NCBI RefSeq assembly: GCF_030817655.1 | Contig: NZ_JAUSZM010000003.1 | Coordinates: forward strand, 7,254,001 to 7,318,000 | DNA: 64,000 nucleotides | DNA from: Streptomyces sp. V4I2 | Lineage (GTDB): Bacteria; Actinomycetota; Actinomycetes; Streptomycetales; Streptomycetaceae | Direction of reading: 5' to 3' | Shown: in pieces, positions 9,007-19,102 of the stretch | Layout: each line of letters opens with the position of its first letter | Position numbering within the stretch: the first letter of the stretch is position 1 | Notes under the pieces: model-generated | Database searches by the model: none | Seen by the model: only the letters and a program-made list of their open reading frames with translations | Told to the model about the DNA's origin: nothing | Position numbers and translations under genes: made by a program

Positions 9007-10596
9007 ATGGCGGAGCTCACGATCCGGCCGGAGGAGATCCGGGACGCGCTGGAGAACTTCGTCCAGTCGTACAAGCCGGACGCGGCCTCGCGCGAGGAGG
9101 TCGGTACGGTCACCCTTGCCGGCGACGGCATCGCGAAGGTCGAGGGCCTGCCCTCGGCCATGGCCAACGAACTGCTGAAGTTCGAGGACGGCACCCTCGG
9201 CCTCGCGCTCAACCTGGAAGAGCGCGAGATCGGCTGCGTCGTCCTCGGTGAGTTCAGCGGCATCGAGGAGGGTCAGCCGGTCACCCGTACCGGCGAGGTC
9301 CTGTCGGTGGCCGTGGGCGAGGGCTACCTCGGCCGCGTCGTCGACCCGCTCGGCAACCCGATCGACGGCCTCGGCGAGATCGAGACCAGCGGCCGACGCG
9401 CCCTGGAGCTGCAGGCCCCGGGCGTCATGGCCCGTAAGTCGGTGCACGAGCCGATGGAGACCGGCTACAAGGCCGTCGACGCGATGACCCCGGTCGGCCG
9501 TGGTCAGCGTCAGCTGATCATCGGTGACCGCCAGACCGGCAAGACCGCCCTGGCCGTCGACACGATCATCAACCAGCGCGACAACTGGCGCTCGGGCGAC
9601 CCGAAGAAGCAGGTCCGCTGCGTCTACGTCGCCATCGGCCAGAAGGGCTCGACCATCGCCTCCGTGCGGGGCGCCCTGGACGAGGCCGGCGCGCTGGAGT
9701 ACACGACCATCGTCGCCGCCCCGGCGTCCGACCCGGCCGGCTTCAAGTACCTGGCCCCGTACACCGGCTCGGCCATCGGCCAGCAGTGGATGTACGAGGG
9801 CAAGCACGTCCTGATCATCTTCGACGACCTGTCGAAGCAGGCCGACGCCTACCGCGCCGTGTCGCTGCTGCTGCGCCGCCCGCCGGGCCGTGAGGCCTAC
9901 CCGGGCGACGTCTTCTACCTGCACTCCCGTCTGCTGGAGCGCTGCGCGAAGCTCTCCGACGACCTGGGCGCCGGCTCGATGACCGGTCTGCCGATCGTCG
10001 AGACCAAGGCCAACGACGTGTCGGCGTTCATCCCGACCAACGTCATCTCCATCACCGACGGCCAGTGCTTCCTGGAGTCGGACCTGTTCAACGCCGGTCA
10101 GCGCCCCGCGCTGAACGTCGGTATCTCCGTCTCCCGAGTCGGTGGTTCCGCGCAGCACAAGGCGATGAAGCAGGTCTCCGGCCGGCTCCGCCTCGACCTC
10201 GCCCAGTACCGTGAGCTGGAGGCGTTCGCCGCCTTCGGTTCCGACCTGGACGCCGCGTCGAAGTCGCAGCTGGAGCGCGGTCAGCGGCTGGTCGAGCTGC
10301 TCAAGCAGCCTCAGTACCAGCCGATGCCGACCGAGGACCAGGTCGTCTCCGTGTGGGCCGGTACCACCGGCAAGATGGACGAAGTACCGGTCTCCGACGT
10401 CCGCCGCTTCGAGAAGGAGCTCCTGGAGTACCTGCACCGCAAGGAGCAGGGCCTCATGACCTCCATCAAGGAGGGCGGCAAGATGTCGGACGACACCCTC
10501 ACCGCCATCGCGGACGCCATCGCCGAGTTCAAGAAGCAGTTCGAGACCTCGGACGGCAAGCTCCTGGGCGAGGACGCCCCGGCCGCGGCCAAGTGA
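9007..10596 (+). CDS. atpA: F0F1 ATP synthase subunit alpha
   Basis: Non-catalytic nucleotide-binding subunit of F1, 529 aa. Walker A is GDRQTGKT at residues 173-180 and Walker B is HVLIIFDDLSKQ. The arginine finger lies in the conserved PALNVGISVSRVGGSAQ block. ATG 9007 is preceded by AAGGAGAGCAGGGA; the in-frame codons back to 8920 encode only palindrome sequence and are rejected. Confidence 0.97.
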   Translation: MAELTIRPEEIRDALENFVQSYKPDAASREEVGTVTLAGDGIAKVEGLPSAMANELLKFEDGTLGLALNLEEREIGCVVLGEFSGIEEGQPVTRTGEVLSVAVGEGYLGRVVDPLGNPIDGLGEIETSGRRALELQAPGVMARKSVHEPMETGYKAVDAMTPVGRGQRQLIIGDRQTGKTALAVDTIINQRDNWRSGDPKKQVRCVYVAIGQKGSTIASVRGALDEAGALEYTTIVAAPASDPAGFKYLAPYTGSAIGQQWMYEGKHVLIIFDDLSKQADAYRAVSLLLRRPPGREAYPGDVFYLHSRLLERCAKLSDDLGAGSMTGLPIVETKANDVSAFIPTNVISITDGQCFLESDLFNAGQRPALNVGISVSRVGGSAQHKAMKQVSGRLRLDLAQYRELEAFAAFGSDLDAASKSQLERGQRLVELLKQPQYQPMPTEDQVVSVWAGTTGKMDEVPVSDVRRFEKELLEYLHRKEQGLMTSIKEGGKMSDDTLTAIADAIAEFKKQFETSDGKLLGEDAPAAAK

Positions 10597-10617
10597 CGTA
10601 AGGAAGGGACCTGACTC

Positions 10618-11535
10618 ATGGGAGCCCAGCTCCGGGTCTACAAGCGTCGCATCCGATCCGTCACCGCGACCAAGAAGATCACCAAGGCGATGGAGATGAT
10701 CGCCGCCTCGCGCGTCGTCAAGGCGCAGCGCAAGGTGAGGGCCTCCGCGCCGTACGCGACCGAGCTCACCCGCGCGGTCACGGCGGTCGGTACCGGCTCG
10801 AACACGAAGCACCCGCTGACCACGCAGGCCGAGACGGTCGTGCGGTCCGCGGTACTGCTCCTGACCAGCGACCGCGGTCTGGCCGGTGCCTTCAACTCCA
10901 ACGCCATCAAGGCGGCGGAGCAGCTGACCGAGCGCCTGGAGCGTGAGGGCAAGGAGGTCGACACGTACATCGTCGGCCGCCGTGGCCTCGCCCACTACAA
11001 CTTCCGTGAGCGCAAGGTCGCGGAGTCGTGGTCCGGGTTCACCGACCAGCCGACGTACGCGGATGCCAAGAAGGTCGCGGCTCCGCTGATCGAGGCCATC
11101 GAGACGGACACGGCGGACGGCGGTGTGGACGAGATCCACATCGTGTTCACCGAGTTCGTGTCGATGATGACGCAGACGGCGCTCGACGACCGGCTGCTGC
11201 CGCTCAGCCTCGACGAGGTGGCTCAGGAGTCGGCGACGAAGGACGAGATCCTTCCGCTGTTCGACTTCGAGCCGTCGGCGGAGGACGTCCTCGACGCCCT
11301 GCTGCCGCGCTACGTGGAGAGCCGCATCTACAACGCGCTTCTCCAGTCGGCCGCCTCCAAGCACGCCGCGACGCGGCGTGCGATGAAATCGGCGACCGAC
11401 AACGCCGGAGAGCTCATCGAGACCCTCTCCCGCCTTGCCAACGCGGCCCGCCAGGCCGAAATCACCCAGGAAATCAGCGAGATCGTCGGTGGCTCTGCAG
11501 CTTTGGCCGACGCGACCGCGGGGAGTGACAGGTAA
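10618..11535 (+). CDS. atpG: F0F1 ATP synthase subunit gamma
   Basis: Central rotor shaft, 305 aa. The N-terminal helix starts GAQLRVYKRRIRSVTATKKITKAMEMIAASR and the C-terminal helix ends near SRLANAARQAEITQEISEIVGG, the two ends that form the coiled-coil axle. AAGGAAGGGA precedes the ATG. Its TAA overlaps the ATG of atpD by one base. Confidence 0.96.
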   Translation: MGAQLRVYKRRIRSVTATKKITKAMEMIAASRVVKAQRKVRASAPYATELTRAVTAVGTGSNTKHPLTTQAETVVRSAVLLLTSDRGLAGAFNSNAIKAAEQLTERLEREGKEVDTYIVGRRGLAHYNFRERKVAESWSGFTDQPTYADAKKVAAPLIEAIETDTADGGVDEIHIVFTEFVSMMTQTALDDRLLPLSLDEVAQESATKDEILPLFDFEPSAEDVLDALLPRYVESRIYNALLQSAASKHAATRRAMKSATDNAGELIETLSRLANAARQAEITQEISEIVGGSAALADATAGSDR

Positions 11536-12971
11536 TGACGACGACAGTTGAGACGGCCGTTGCCACGGGCCGCGTCGCCCGGGTCATCGGCCCGGTCGTC
11601 GACGTGGAATTCCCCGTCGACGCCATGCCGGAGATCTACAACGCCCTTCATGTCGAGATCTCCGACCCGGCCGAGGCCGGCAAGAAGAAGACGCTGACCC
11701 TGGAAGTCGCCCAGCACCTGGGTGACGGCCTGGTCCGCACGATCTCGATGCAGCCCACCGACGGTCTGGTCCGCCAGGCCGCCGTCACCAACACCGGCAC
11801 GGGCATCACCGTCCCGGTCGGCGACTTCACCAAGGGCAAGGTGTTCAACACCCTCGGTGAGGTGCTGAACGTCGACGAGACCTACGACGGTGAGCGCTGG
11901 CCCATCCACCGCAAGGCGCCGAACTTCGACGAGCTCGAGTCGAAGACCGAGATGTTCGAGACCGGCGTCAAGGTCATCGACCTGCTGACCCCGTACGTCA
12001 AGGGCGGCAAGATCGGTCTGTTCGGTGGTGCCGGCGTCGGCAAGACGGTGCTCATCCAGGAGATGATCTACCGCGTCGCCAACAACCACGACGGTGTCTC
12101 CGTGTTCGCCGGTGTCGGCGAGCGCACCCGTGAGGGCAACGACCTCATCGAGGAGATGGCGGAGTCGGGTGTCATCGACAAGACCGCTCTGGTCTTCGGT
12201 CAGATGGACGAGCCCCCGGGCACCCGTCTGCGCGTGGCCCTCGCGGGTCTGACCATGGCGGAGTACTTCCGCGATGTGCAGAAGCAGGACGTGCTGTTCT
12301 TCATCGACAACATCTTCCGCTTCACGCAGGCCGGTTCCGAGGTCTCGACCCTGCTCGGCCGGATGCCCTCCGCGGTGGGCTACCAGCCGAACCTGGCCGA
12401 CGAGATGGGTCTCCTCCAGGAGCGCATCACCTCGACCCGTGGTCACTCGATCACCTCGATGCAGGCGATCTACGTGCCCGCGGACGACCTGACCGACCCG
12501 GCCCCGGCCACCACGTTCGCCCACCTCGACGCGACGACGGTGCTGTCCCGTCCGATCTCCGAGAAGGGCATCTACCCGGCCGTGGACCCGCTGGACTCCA
12601 CGTCCCGCATCCTGGACCCGCGCTACATCGCGGCGGACCACTACAACACCGCCATGCGCGTCAAGACGGTGCTGCAGAAGTACAAGGACCTCCAGGACAT
12701 CATCGCGATCCTCGGTATCGACGAGCTGGGCGAGGAGGACAAGCTCACCGTCCACCGTGCCCGTCGCGTGGAGCGCTTCCTGTCCCAGAACACTCACGTC
12801 GCCAAGCAGTTCACCGGCGTCGACGGGTCGGACGTGCCGCTGGAGGAGTCGATCACCGCGTTCAACGCGATCATCGACGGCGAGTACGACCACTTCCCGG
12901 AGCAGGCGTTCTTCCTGTGCGGTGGCATCGAGGACCTGAAGAAGAACGCGAAGGAGCTGGGCGTCTCCTGA
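11535..12971 (+). CDS. atpD: F0F1 ATP synthase subunit beta
   Basis: Catalytic F1 subunit, 478 aa. Walker A is GGAGVGKT at residues 164-171, Walker B is DVLFFIDNIFRF, and the DELSEEDK-like lever region appears as DELGEEDKL. The gene is followed by a perfect 12-bp hairpin before atpC, which may lower epsilon expression relative to beta. Confidence 0.97.
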   Translation: MTTTVETAVATGRVARVIGPVVDVEFPVDAMPEIYNALHVEISDPAEAGKKKTLTLEVAQHLGDGLVRTISMQPTDGLVRQAAVTNTGTGITVPVGDFTKGKVFNTLGEVLNVDETYDGERWPIHRKAPNFDELESKTEMFETGVKVIDLLTPYVKGGKIGLFGGAGVGKTVLIQEMIYRVANNHDGVSVFAGVGERTREGNDLIEEMAESGVIDKTALVFGQMDEPPGTRLRVALAGLTMAEYFRDVQKQDVLFFIDNIFRFTQAGSEVSTLLGRMPSAVGYQPNLADEMGLLQERITSTRGHSITSMQAIYVPADDLTDPAPATTFAHLDATTVLSRPISEKGIYPAVDPLDSTSRILDPRYIAADHYNTAMRVKTVLQKYKDLQDIIAILGIDELGEEDKLTVHRARRVERFLSQNTHVAKQFTGVDGSDVPLEESITAFNAIIDGEYDHFPEQAFFLCGGIEDLKKNAKELGVS

Positions 12972-13008
12972 ACTCGGACCTGAAGAGTTCTGAGCTCTGA
13001 GTCACGTG

Positions 13009-13037
13009 TGAGGGGGCGGGCGCGTCCCGCCCCCTCA
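13009..13037 (+). promoter_or_regulatory. perfect hairpin between atpD and atpC
   Basis: TGAGGGGGCGGG-CGCGT-CCCGCCCCCTCA: 12 bp, no mismatch, 5-nt loop, inside the 132-nt atpD-atpC gap. There is no T-run. It could be an attenuator or an RNA-processing or stability site that sets the 3:1 beta to epsilon ratio. Confidence 0.7.
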
Positions 13038-13103
13038 GCCACGCCTACTAGACTTGTAACCAACACCCGGCAGAACCGCCGGGTGGTGACCCGAGGAGCC
13101 ACC

Positions 13104-13478
13104 TTGGCTGCTGAGCTGCACGTCGCGCTGGTCGCGGCCGACCGAGAGGTCTGGTCGGGCGAGGCCACCCTGGTCGTCGCGCGCACCACGTCCGGCGACA
13201 TCGGCGTCATGCCCGGTCACCAGCCGCTGCTCGGTGTGCTGGAGTCGGGCCCGGTGACCATCCGTACGAGTGACGGTGGAACGGTCGTCGCCGCGGTGCA
13301 CGGCGGTTTCATCTCGTTCGCCGACAACAAGCTGTCGCTGCTGGCCGAGATCGCCGAGCTGTCGGACGAGATCGACGTCCAGCGCGCGGAGCGCGAGCTC
13401 GAGCGCGCGAAGGCGGAGGGCGACGCCCACGCCGAGCGTCGTGCGGACGTACGACTGCGTGCGGCGGCGGCGCGCTGA
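13104..13478 (+). CDS. atpC: F0F1 ATP synthase subunit epsilon
   Basis: Regulatory central-stalk subunit, 124 aa: an N-terminal beta-sandwich (GDIGVMPGHQPLLGVLESGPV) and a C-terminal helical hairpin rich in Glu/Arg/Ala. TTG 13104 is chosen because GAGGAG lies six bases upstream and the product then starts AAELHVALVAADREVWSG, the normal family start; upstream in-frame codons cross the hairpin. Last gene of the operon. Confidence 0.95.
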   Translation: MAAELHVALVAADREVWSGEATLVVARTTSGDIGVMPGHQPLLGVLESGPVTIRTSDGGTVVAAVHGGFISFADNKLSLLAEIAELSDEIDVQRAERELERAKAEGDAHAERRADVRLRAAAAR

Positions 13479-13503
13479 ACCCAGCGCGGATGCGATGACG
13501 TCA

Positions 13504-13551
13504 CTCAGCCGCGGCCGGCACCGGAGCAATCCGGAGCCGACCGCGGCTGAG
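13504..13551 (+). terminator. terminator of the ATP synthase operon
   Basis: CTCAGCCGCGG pairs with CCGCGGCTGAG, and the interior CGGC-A-CCGG-AGCAAT-CCGG-A-GCCG extends the stem. It is followed ten bases later by a T-rich run (GTTTTTTCC). It starts 25 nt after the atpC stop. Confidence 0.8.
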
Positions 13552-13620
13552 GCAGATATGGATGTTTTTTCCGTTCCGTTACCTATTTCGGGTACTTAGG
13601 AGACGAGGAGGTCGGTGTCG

Positions 13621-14067
13621 ATGGTCCTCGCTCTGACTGTGTGCGGAATCGTCGTGGCCCTGGTGGTCCTGGGGCTGTTCGTCTTCGGCCTGCGCCGCAG
13701 ACTCATCCAGCGCTCCGGCGGCACGTTCGACTGTTCCCTGCGCTGGGACGTCCCCGAGAAAACGGACACCAGCGGCAAGGGCTGGAGCTACGGCGTCGCC
13801 CGCTACAACAGTGACCGCGTCGAGTGGTACCGCGTCTTCTCCTACGCCTACCGCCCGCGCCGCGTCCTGGAGCGTTCCTCGATCGAGGTGGCCGGCCGTC
13901 GCCTCCCCGAGGGCGAGGAGGAGCTGGCGCTGCTCTCCGACGCGATCATCCTCACCTGTCTGCACCGGGGCACGCGTCTCGAACTCGCCATGAGCGAAGA
14001 CGCGCTGACCGGTTTCCTCGCGTGGCTGGAGGCAGCCCCGCCCGGTCAGCGCGTCAATGTGGCCTGA
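13621..14067 (+). CDS. DUF2550-type single-pass membrane protein
   Basis: A 148-aa protein with one N-terminal membrane helix (VLALTVCGIVVALVVLGLFV) followed by a basic RRRLIQR stop-transfer segment and a cytoplasmic domain beginning GGTFDCSLRWDV. This family is conserved directly downstream of atpC in actinobacteria, but its function is unknown. ATG 13621 is preferred over GTG 13615 because GAGGAGG at 13605-13611 is nine bases from the ATG and only three from the GTG. It ends 5 nt from the convergent chitinase gene, with no terminator space. Confidence 0.75.
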   Translation: MVLALTVCGIVVALVVLGLFVFGLRRRLIQRSGGTFDCSLRWDVPEKTDTSGKGWSYGVARYNSDRVEWYRVFSYAYRPRRVLERSSIEVAGRRLPEGEEELALLSDAIILTCLHRGTRLELAMSEDALTGFLAWLEAAPPGQRVNVA

Positions 14068-14072
14068 CGGCT

Positions 14073-15896
<1,824 letters not shown>

Positions 15897-15953
15897 GCTG
15901 CGCCTCCTCGGGGGTTGGGGGCGCGACTGAGCCTTCACGCCCACGGTGCCGCG

Positions 15954-15982
15954 AGAATAGAAAGGTCTGGACCATCGGTCAA
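15954..15982 (-). promoter_or_regulatory. predicted chiC promoter
   Basis: Read on the minus strand, TTGACC (15982-15977), a 17-nt spacer and TATTCT (15959-15954) resemble a vegetative sigma-70-type promoter. It would give a 5' leader of roughly 50 nt. The chitinase direct repeats overlap the spacer and the region just upstream of the -35. Confidence 0.6.
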
Positions 15983-15995
15983 TAGGTCTGGACCA
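15963..15995 (-). promoter_or_regulatory. pair of 12-bp direct repeats at the chiC promoter
   Basis: TGGTCCAGACCT occurs exactly twice on the minus strand (15974-15963 and 15995-15984), 21 bp apart, so both copies face the same side of the helix. This word is the direct repeat known from Streptomyces chitinase promoters and is linked to chitin induction and glucose repression. Confidence 0.8.
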
Positions 15996-16012
15996 CTAGT
16001 CCTGCTGTTGGC

Positions 16013-16663
16013 TCAGATCCCCAACTCCTGCGCCAGTACGGCGGCTTGGACCCGGCTGCGCAGCTCCAGCTTGCCCAGCAGTCGGCTGACGTGCGTCTTC
16101 ACCGTGGCCTCGGCCATGTCGAGACGGCTCGCGATGTCCGCGTTGGACAGGCCCTCGCCGAGGCAGGACAGCACTTCGCGTTCGCGGCGGGTGAGGGTGT
16201 CGAGGACCGCCGGGTCGGCTCCCGGCGCCCGTACCGGCTTCGCCGCGAACTCGGCGATCAGGCGCCGGGTGACGGCCGGGGCGATGAGGCCCTCGCCGCG
16301 GGCCACCGTGCGGACGGCTTCGATGAGGTCCTTGGCCTCCGTGTTCTTCAGGAGGAACCCGGCGGCTCCCGCCCGCAGTGCGCCGAAGACGTACTCGTCC
16401 AGGTCGAAGGTGGTCAGTACGAGCACGTCGGCGAGGCCCTCCGCGACGACCTGCCGGGTTGCCGACACCCCGTCCAGGCGCGGCATCTGAATGTCCATCA
16501 GGACCAGGTCCGGCCGTAGTTCGCGGGCCAGTGCCACCGCCTGTTCGCCGTCCGCGGCCTCGCCGACCACCTCGATGTCGGGGGCGCTGCGCAGGATGAG
16601 GACGAGTCCGGCCCGGACGGCGGACTGGTCCTCGGCGACGAGGACCCGGACGGGTCGGCTCAT
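16013..16663 (-). CDS. chiR: NarL/FixJ-family response regulator, probable ChiR
   Basis: A 216-aa two-component response regulator. The receiver domain has the acidic pocket AEDQ near residue 11, phospho-acceptor D57 in LVLMDIQMP, and the conserved Thr and Lys in LTTFD and FLLKN. The C-terminal LuxR-type HTH reads LTRREREVLSCLGEGLSN, then ATVKTHVSRLLGKLELRSR. It overlaps the kinase gene by 4 nt (ATGA) and lies just upstream of the chitinase in the same direction, which supports the ChiR assignment; the target is inferred. Confidence 0.85.
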   Translation of the reverse strand: MSRPVRVLVAEDQSAVRAGLVLILRSAPDIEVVGEAADGEQAVALARELRPDLVLMDIQMPRLDGVSATRQVVAEGLADVLVLTTFDLDEYVFGALRAGAAGFLLKNTEAKDLIEAVRTVARGEGLIAPAVTRRLIAEFAAKPVRAPGADPAVLDTLTRREREVLSCLGEGLSNADIASRLDMAEATVKTHVSRLLGKLELRSRVQAAVLAQELGI

Positions 16664-17826
16664 GCGGAGTCTCCTTCGGTGACTTCGGTGACGGGAAGCG
16701 TGGCGCGTACGGTCCACAACGGCCCCTCGGGACCGGCCTCGAACGTGCCGCCCAGCAGCTCCGTCCGCTCCCGCATGCCGACCAGTCCGGCGCCCGAGCC
16801 CGGTGCGCGCGGCCCGTCCCGGTCGCCGTACGGGCTGGTGACCGCGACGGTGAGCGAGCCGTCCCTCTGGGCGAGCGCCACGGTGACGCGGCCGGGGCAG
16901 GCGTGCTTGAGGGCGTTGGTGAGGGACTCCTGGACGATGCGGTACGCGGCGAGCTCGACCGGCGTGGGCAGCGGGCCGTACGTGGTGTCGAGGGCGACGT
17001 CGAGGCCGTTGGCGCGGGCGCCGTCGACGAGGGAGCCGAGGCCGTCGAGCGTGGGGGCCGCGGCCGGTTCGAGGTCGCCGCTGCTGTCGCGCAGGATGCC
17101 GATGAGCCGCCGCATCTCGGCCAGTCCCTCGACGCTGTTCTCGCGGATGACGCCGAGCGCGTCCCGGGAGGTCGCGGGGTCGTCCAGGGAGAGTGCGGCC
17201 GTGGAGTGGATGGCGATCGCGGAGAGATGGTTGGCGACCATGTCGTGCAGCTCCCGGGCCATCCGGGAGCGCTCGGCGACGACCGCCTGCGAGCGGTCCA
17301 TCTCGGCGAGCAGCGCGGTCTGTTCGGCCCGCAGCCGGGCCGTCTCGGCGGCGTCGCGGTGGGAGTGGACGAGTGCACCGGTGGCGGCCGGGGCGAACGA
17401 CACCACGCCGGTCACGAACCCGATCAGCAGCGCCTCCGGCACCCGCCACCAGGCCACGAACCCGATGGTCACGGCCACGGTGACCAGGCCGGTGGTGACG
17501 GGCAGGCGGCGGGCGGCCGACGGGCTGCCGTAGAGGGCGGCCGCGTACATCAGGTCCGTGTACATGGTGACCGTGACGAGGTTGCCGCGGGTGAACTGGT
17601 CGGCGATCAGCATGGCGGTCCCGATGGACAGCGCCAGCTGGGGCCTGGTCCGGCGCATCAGCTCCAGGACCGACATGACGGCGAGCGGTGCCAGCACCCA
17701 CGCTCCGGGGAGGGCCCGCCCGGGGTTGGAGTACAGGCCGAGCGCCCAGACCAGCACACCGCACAGCAGTCCGGTGACGGCGACACACACGTCGAAGCGG
17801 TGCGGGCGAGGCAGTCGCAGGGCCAT
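16660..17826 (-). CDS. chiS: HisKA_3-type sensor histidine kinase, probable ChiS
   Basis: Membrane sensor kinase of about 388 aa, with five or six N-terminal hydrophobic segments and little extracellular domain. The dimerisation box has the phospho-acceptor H194 in ARELHDMVANHLSAI, and the ATPase domain has the N-box AAYRIVQESLTNALKHA and the G-box GAGLVGMRER. The start is uncertain: ATG 17826 (MALRLPRPHRF) fits the first membrane helix best, while an in-frame ATG at 17889 would add 21 residues. It overlaps the regulator by 4 nt. The signal may be chitin-derived, by analogy with ChiS. Confidence 0.82.
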   Translation of the reverse strand: MALRLPRPHRFDVCVAVTGLLCGVLVWALGLYSNPGRALPGAWVLAPLAVMSVLELMRRTRPQLALSIGTAMLIADQFTRGNLVTVTMYTDLMYAAALYGSPSAARRLPVTTGLVTVAVTIGFVAWWRVPEALLIGFVTGVVSFAPAATGALVHSHRDAAETARLRAEQTALLAEMDRSQAVVAERSRMARELHDMVANHLSAIAIHSTAALSLDDPATSRDALGVIRENSVEGLAEMRRLIGILRDSSGDLEPAAAPTLDGLGSLVDGARANGLDVALDTTYGPLPTPVELAAYRIVQESLTNALKHACPGRVTVALAQRDGSLTVAVTSPYGDRDGPRAPGSGAGLVGMRERTELLGGTFEAGPEGPLWTVRATLPVTEVTEGDSA

Positions 17827-17978
17827 GACTCCATCCAACACGGCCCGCCTGCCCGACGCCTGATTCCCGGGAAGGGTCCCGAACTGCATCTTTCGATGTA
17901 CCGCGACCTCGTCACCGCCGACGACGACTCCGCCGGACCGCGCCGGGAGCCTGGAAGGGCGACCGAGAGGAGCGAACC

Positions 17979-18566
17979 GTGATCGTCGCGTTGATCATCG
18001 CCTGCGAGGTCGGCTTCTGGGTGCTGCTGGCGCTCGGCCTGGCCGTCCGCTACCTGCTGAAGCGGCGCCGGACGAGCGTGGTGCTGCTGCTGTGCGAGCC
18101 GGTCCTGGAGCTGGTCCTGTTCGTCGTCACGGCGATCGACCTCAAGAACGGCGCCGAACCCAGCTGGGAGCACGGCCTGGCCGCGCTCTACATCGGCTTC
18201 ACCGTCGCCTACGGCCACTACACGATCCGCTGGCTCGACGGCCACGCCGCGCACCGCCTGGGCGGCGCCCCGAAGCCCGTGGGACCCCCGCGGTACGGCA
18301 TGCCGCGGGCCCGGCACGAGGGCCGCCTGTGGCTGCGTACGCTCCTGGCCGCGGCGGTGGCGTGCGCCCTGCTCCAGGGGGCGGTCTGGTACGTCGGCGG
18401 CTCCGGCGACGTCTCGTCCCTGCGGTCCTTCCAGGGGGCCGCGCTCAGGACCGCCGGCATCCACGGCCTGGTCGCGCTGGCCTACCTGATCTGGCCGAAG
18501 AAGGCGCCGGCCGGGACCGAGGACGGGCAGCGGTTCACCTCCCCGAAGGAGAGTGCCCGCCGATGA
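17979..18566 (+). CDS. conserved membrane protein of unknown function
   Basis: A 195-aa protein with five hydrophobic segments; the helix beginning VIVALIIACEVGFWVLLALG is first and the last is GIHGLVALAYLIW. A conserved-looking GHYTIRWLDGHAAHRLGG segment follows the third helix. GTG 17979 has GAGAGGAG just upstream. I recognise no functional family. It is divergent from the kinase gene and coupled by an ATGA overlap to the small membrane gene downstream, so the two probably act together. Confidence 0.8.
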   Translation: MIVALIIACEVGFWVLLALGLAVRYLLKRRRTSVVLLLCEPVLELVLFVVTAIDLKNGAEPSWEHGLAALYIGFTVAYGHYTIRWLDGHAAHRLGGAPKPVGPPRYGMPRARHEGRLWLRTLLAAAVACALLQGAVWYVGGSGDVSSLRSFQGAALRTAGIHGLVALAYLIWPKKAPAGTEDGQRFTSPKESARR

Positions 18567-18754
18567 ACCGGGCGTCGAAGAACCTGCTGGAAGGCGCCGG
18601 CACCTTCGTGGCCGGCCTGGTGCTGTGGCTGTTCACCAGGGGAGTGGAGGTCCCGGGCGTCACCCTGACGAAGGTCGGCATGGTGATGATGTGCGTCGGG
18701 GGCGTGCTCATCGCCACAGGGCTGTACCGAACGGCACGCCTCCGCTCGCGCTAG
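18563..18754 (+). CDS. small two-helix membrane protein (DUF5708-like)
   Basis: 63 aa with two hydrophobic helices (AGTFVAGLVLWLF and VGMVMMCVGGVLIATGL) joined by a short polar loop. It resembles, from memory, the DUF5708 proteins of Streptomyces; function unknown. It starts in ATGA overlap with the preceding gene and has GGAG upstream. It converges on the adenosyltransferase gene, with tandem repeats in between. Confidence 0.75.
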   Translation: MNRASKNLLEGAGTFVAGLVLWLFTRGVEVPGVTLTKVGMVMMCVGGVLIATGLYRTARLRSR

Positions 18755-18755
18755 C

Positions 18756-19102
18756 GTTCACCGCGGGGCACCCCCAGGGCATCGCCCCGCGGTCCTGTTC
18801 ACGGTGCGCGCCAGGATGCTGGATCCGCCGGTGGGGACCCCTGGGCTCCGGCCGGGGTGGGTTTACTCGGTGTTCGCCGCCGGGCACCCCCAGGGCATCG
18901 CCCCGCGGTCTTGTTCACGGTGCGCGCCAGGATGCTGGATCCGCCGGTGGGGACCCCTGGGCTCCGGCCGGGGTGGGTTTTCTCGGCGTTCGCCGCCCGG
19001 CACCCCCAGGACGTCGACTGCGGCCTTGTTCGTCGTCCGGGCGAGGATGCCGGATCTTCCGGGGATGTCCCCGGACTCCCGGCTGGGGTGGGTTTCTTCA
19101 GC
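18756..19102. repeat. three tandem ~116-bp units derived from the 3' end of the adenosyltransferase gene
   Basis: Units span 18756-18871, 18872-18987 and 18988-19102. Units 1 and 2 are nearly identical; unit 3 is diverged. Each begins with GTTC(A/G)CCGC and a sequence matching the last 22 or so codons of the adjacent adenosyltransferase gene on the minus strand (for example ILARTVNKT against ILARTANKD), followed by a 50-bp GC-rich tail holding an inverted repeat (in unit 3, CCGGGGA-TG-TCCCCGG). The stop codon of the gene is not kept in the copies. This 343-nt stretch holds no convincing gene; the hairpins may terminate the convergent transcripts. Confidence 0.85.

Noticed and set aside
13008..13103. 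N-terminal extension of atpC
   Set aside because: It would translate the atpD-atpC hairpin; TTG 13104 with GAGGAG and the family N-terminus is better.
18756..19102. CRISPR array
   Set aside because: The units are contiguous 116-bp tandem repeats without spacers, and derive from the adjacent gene end; no cas genes.
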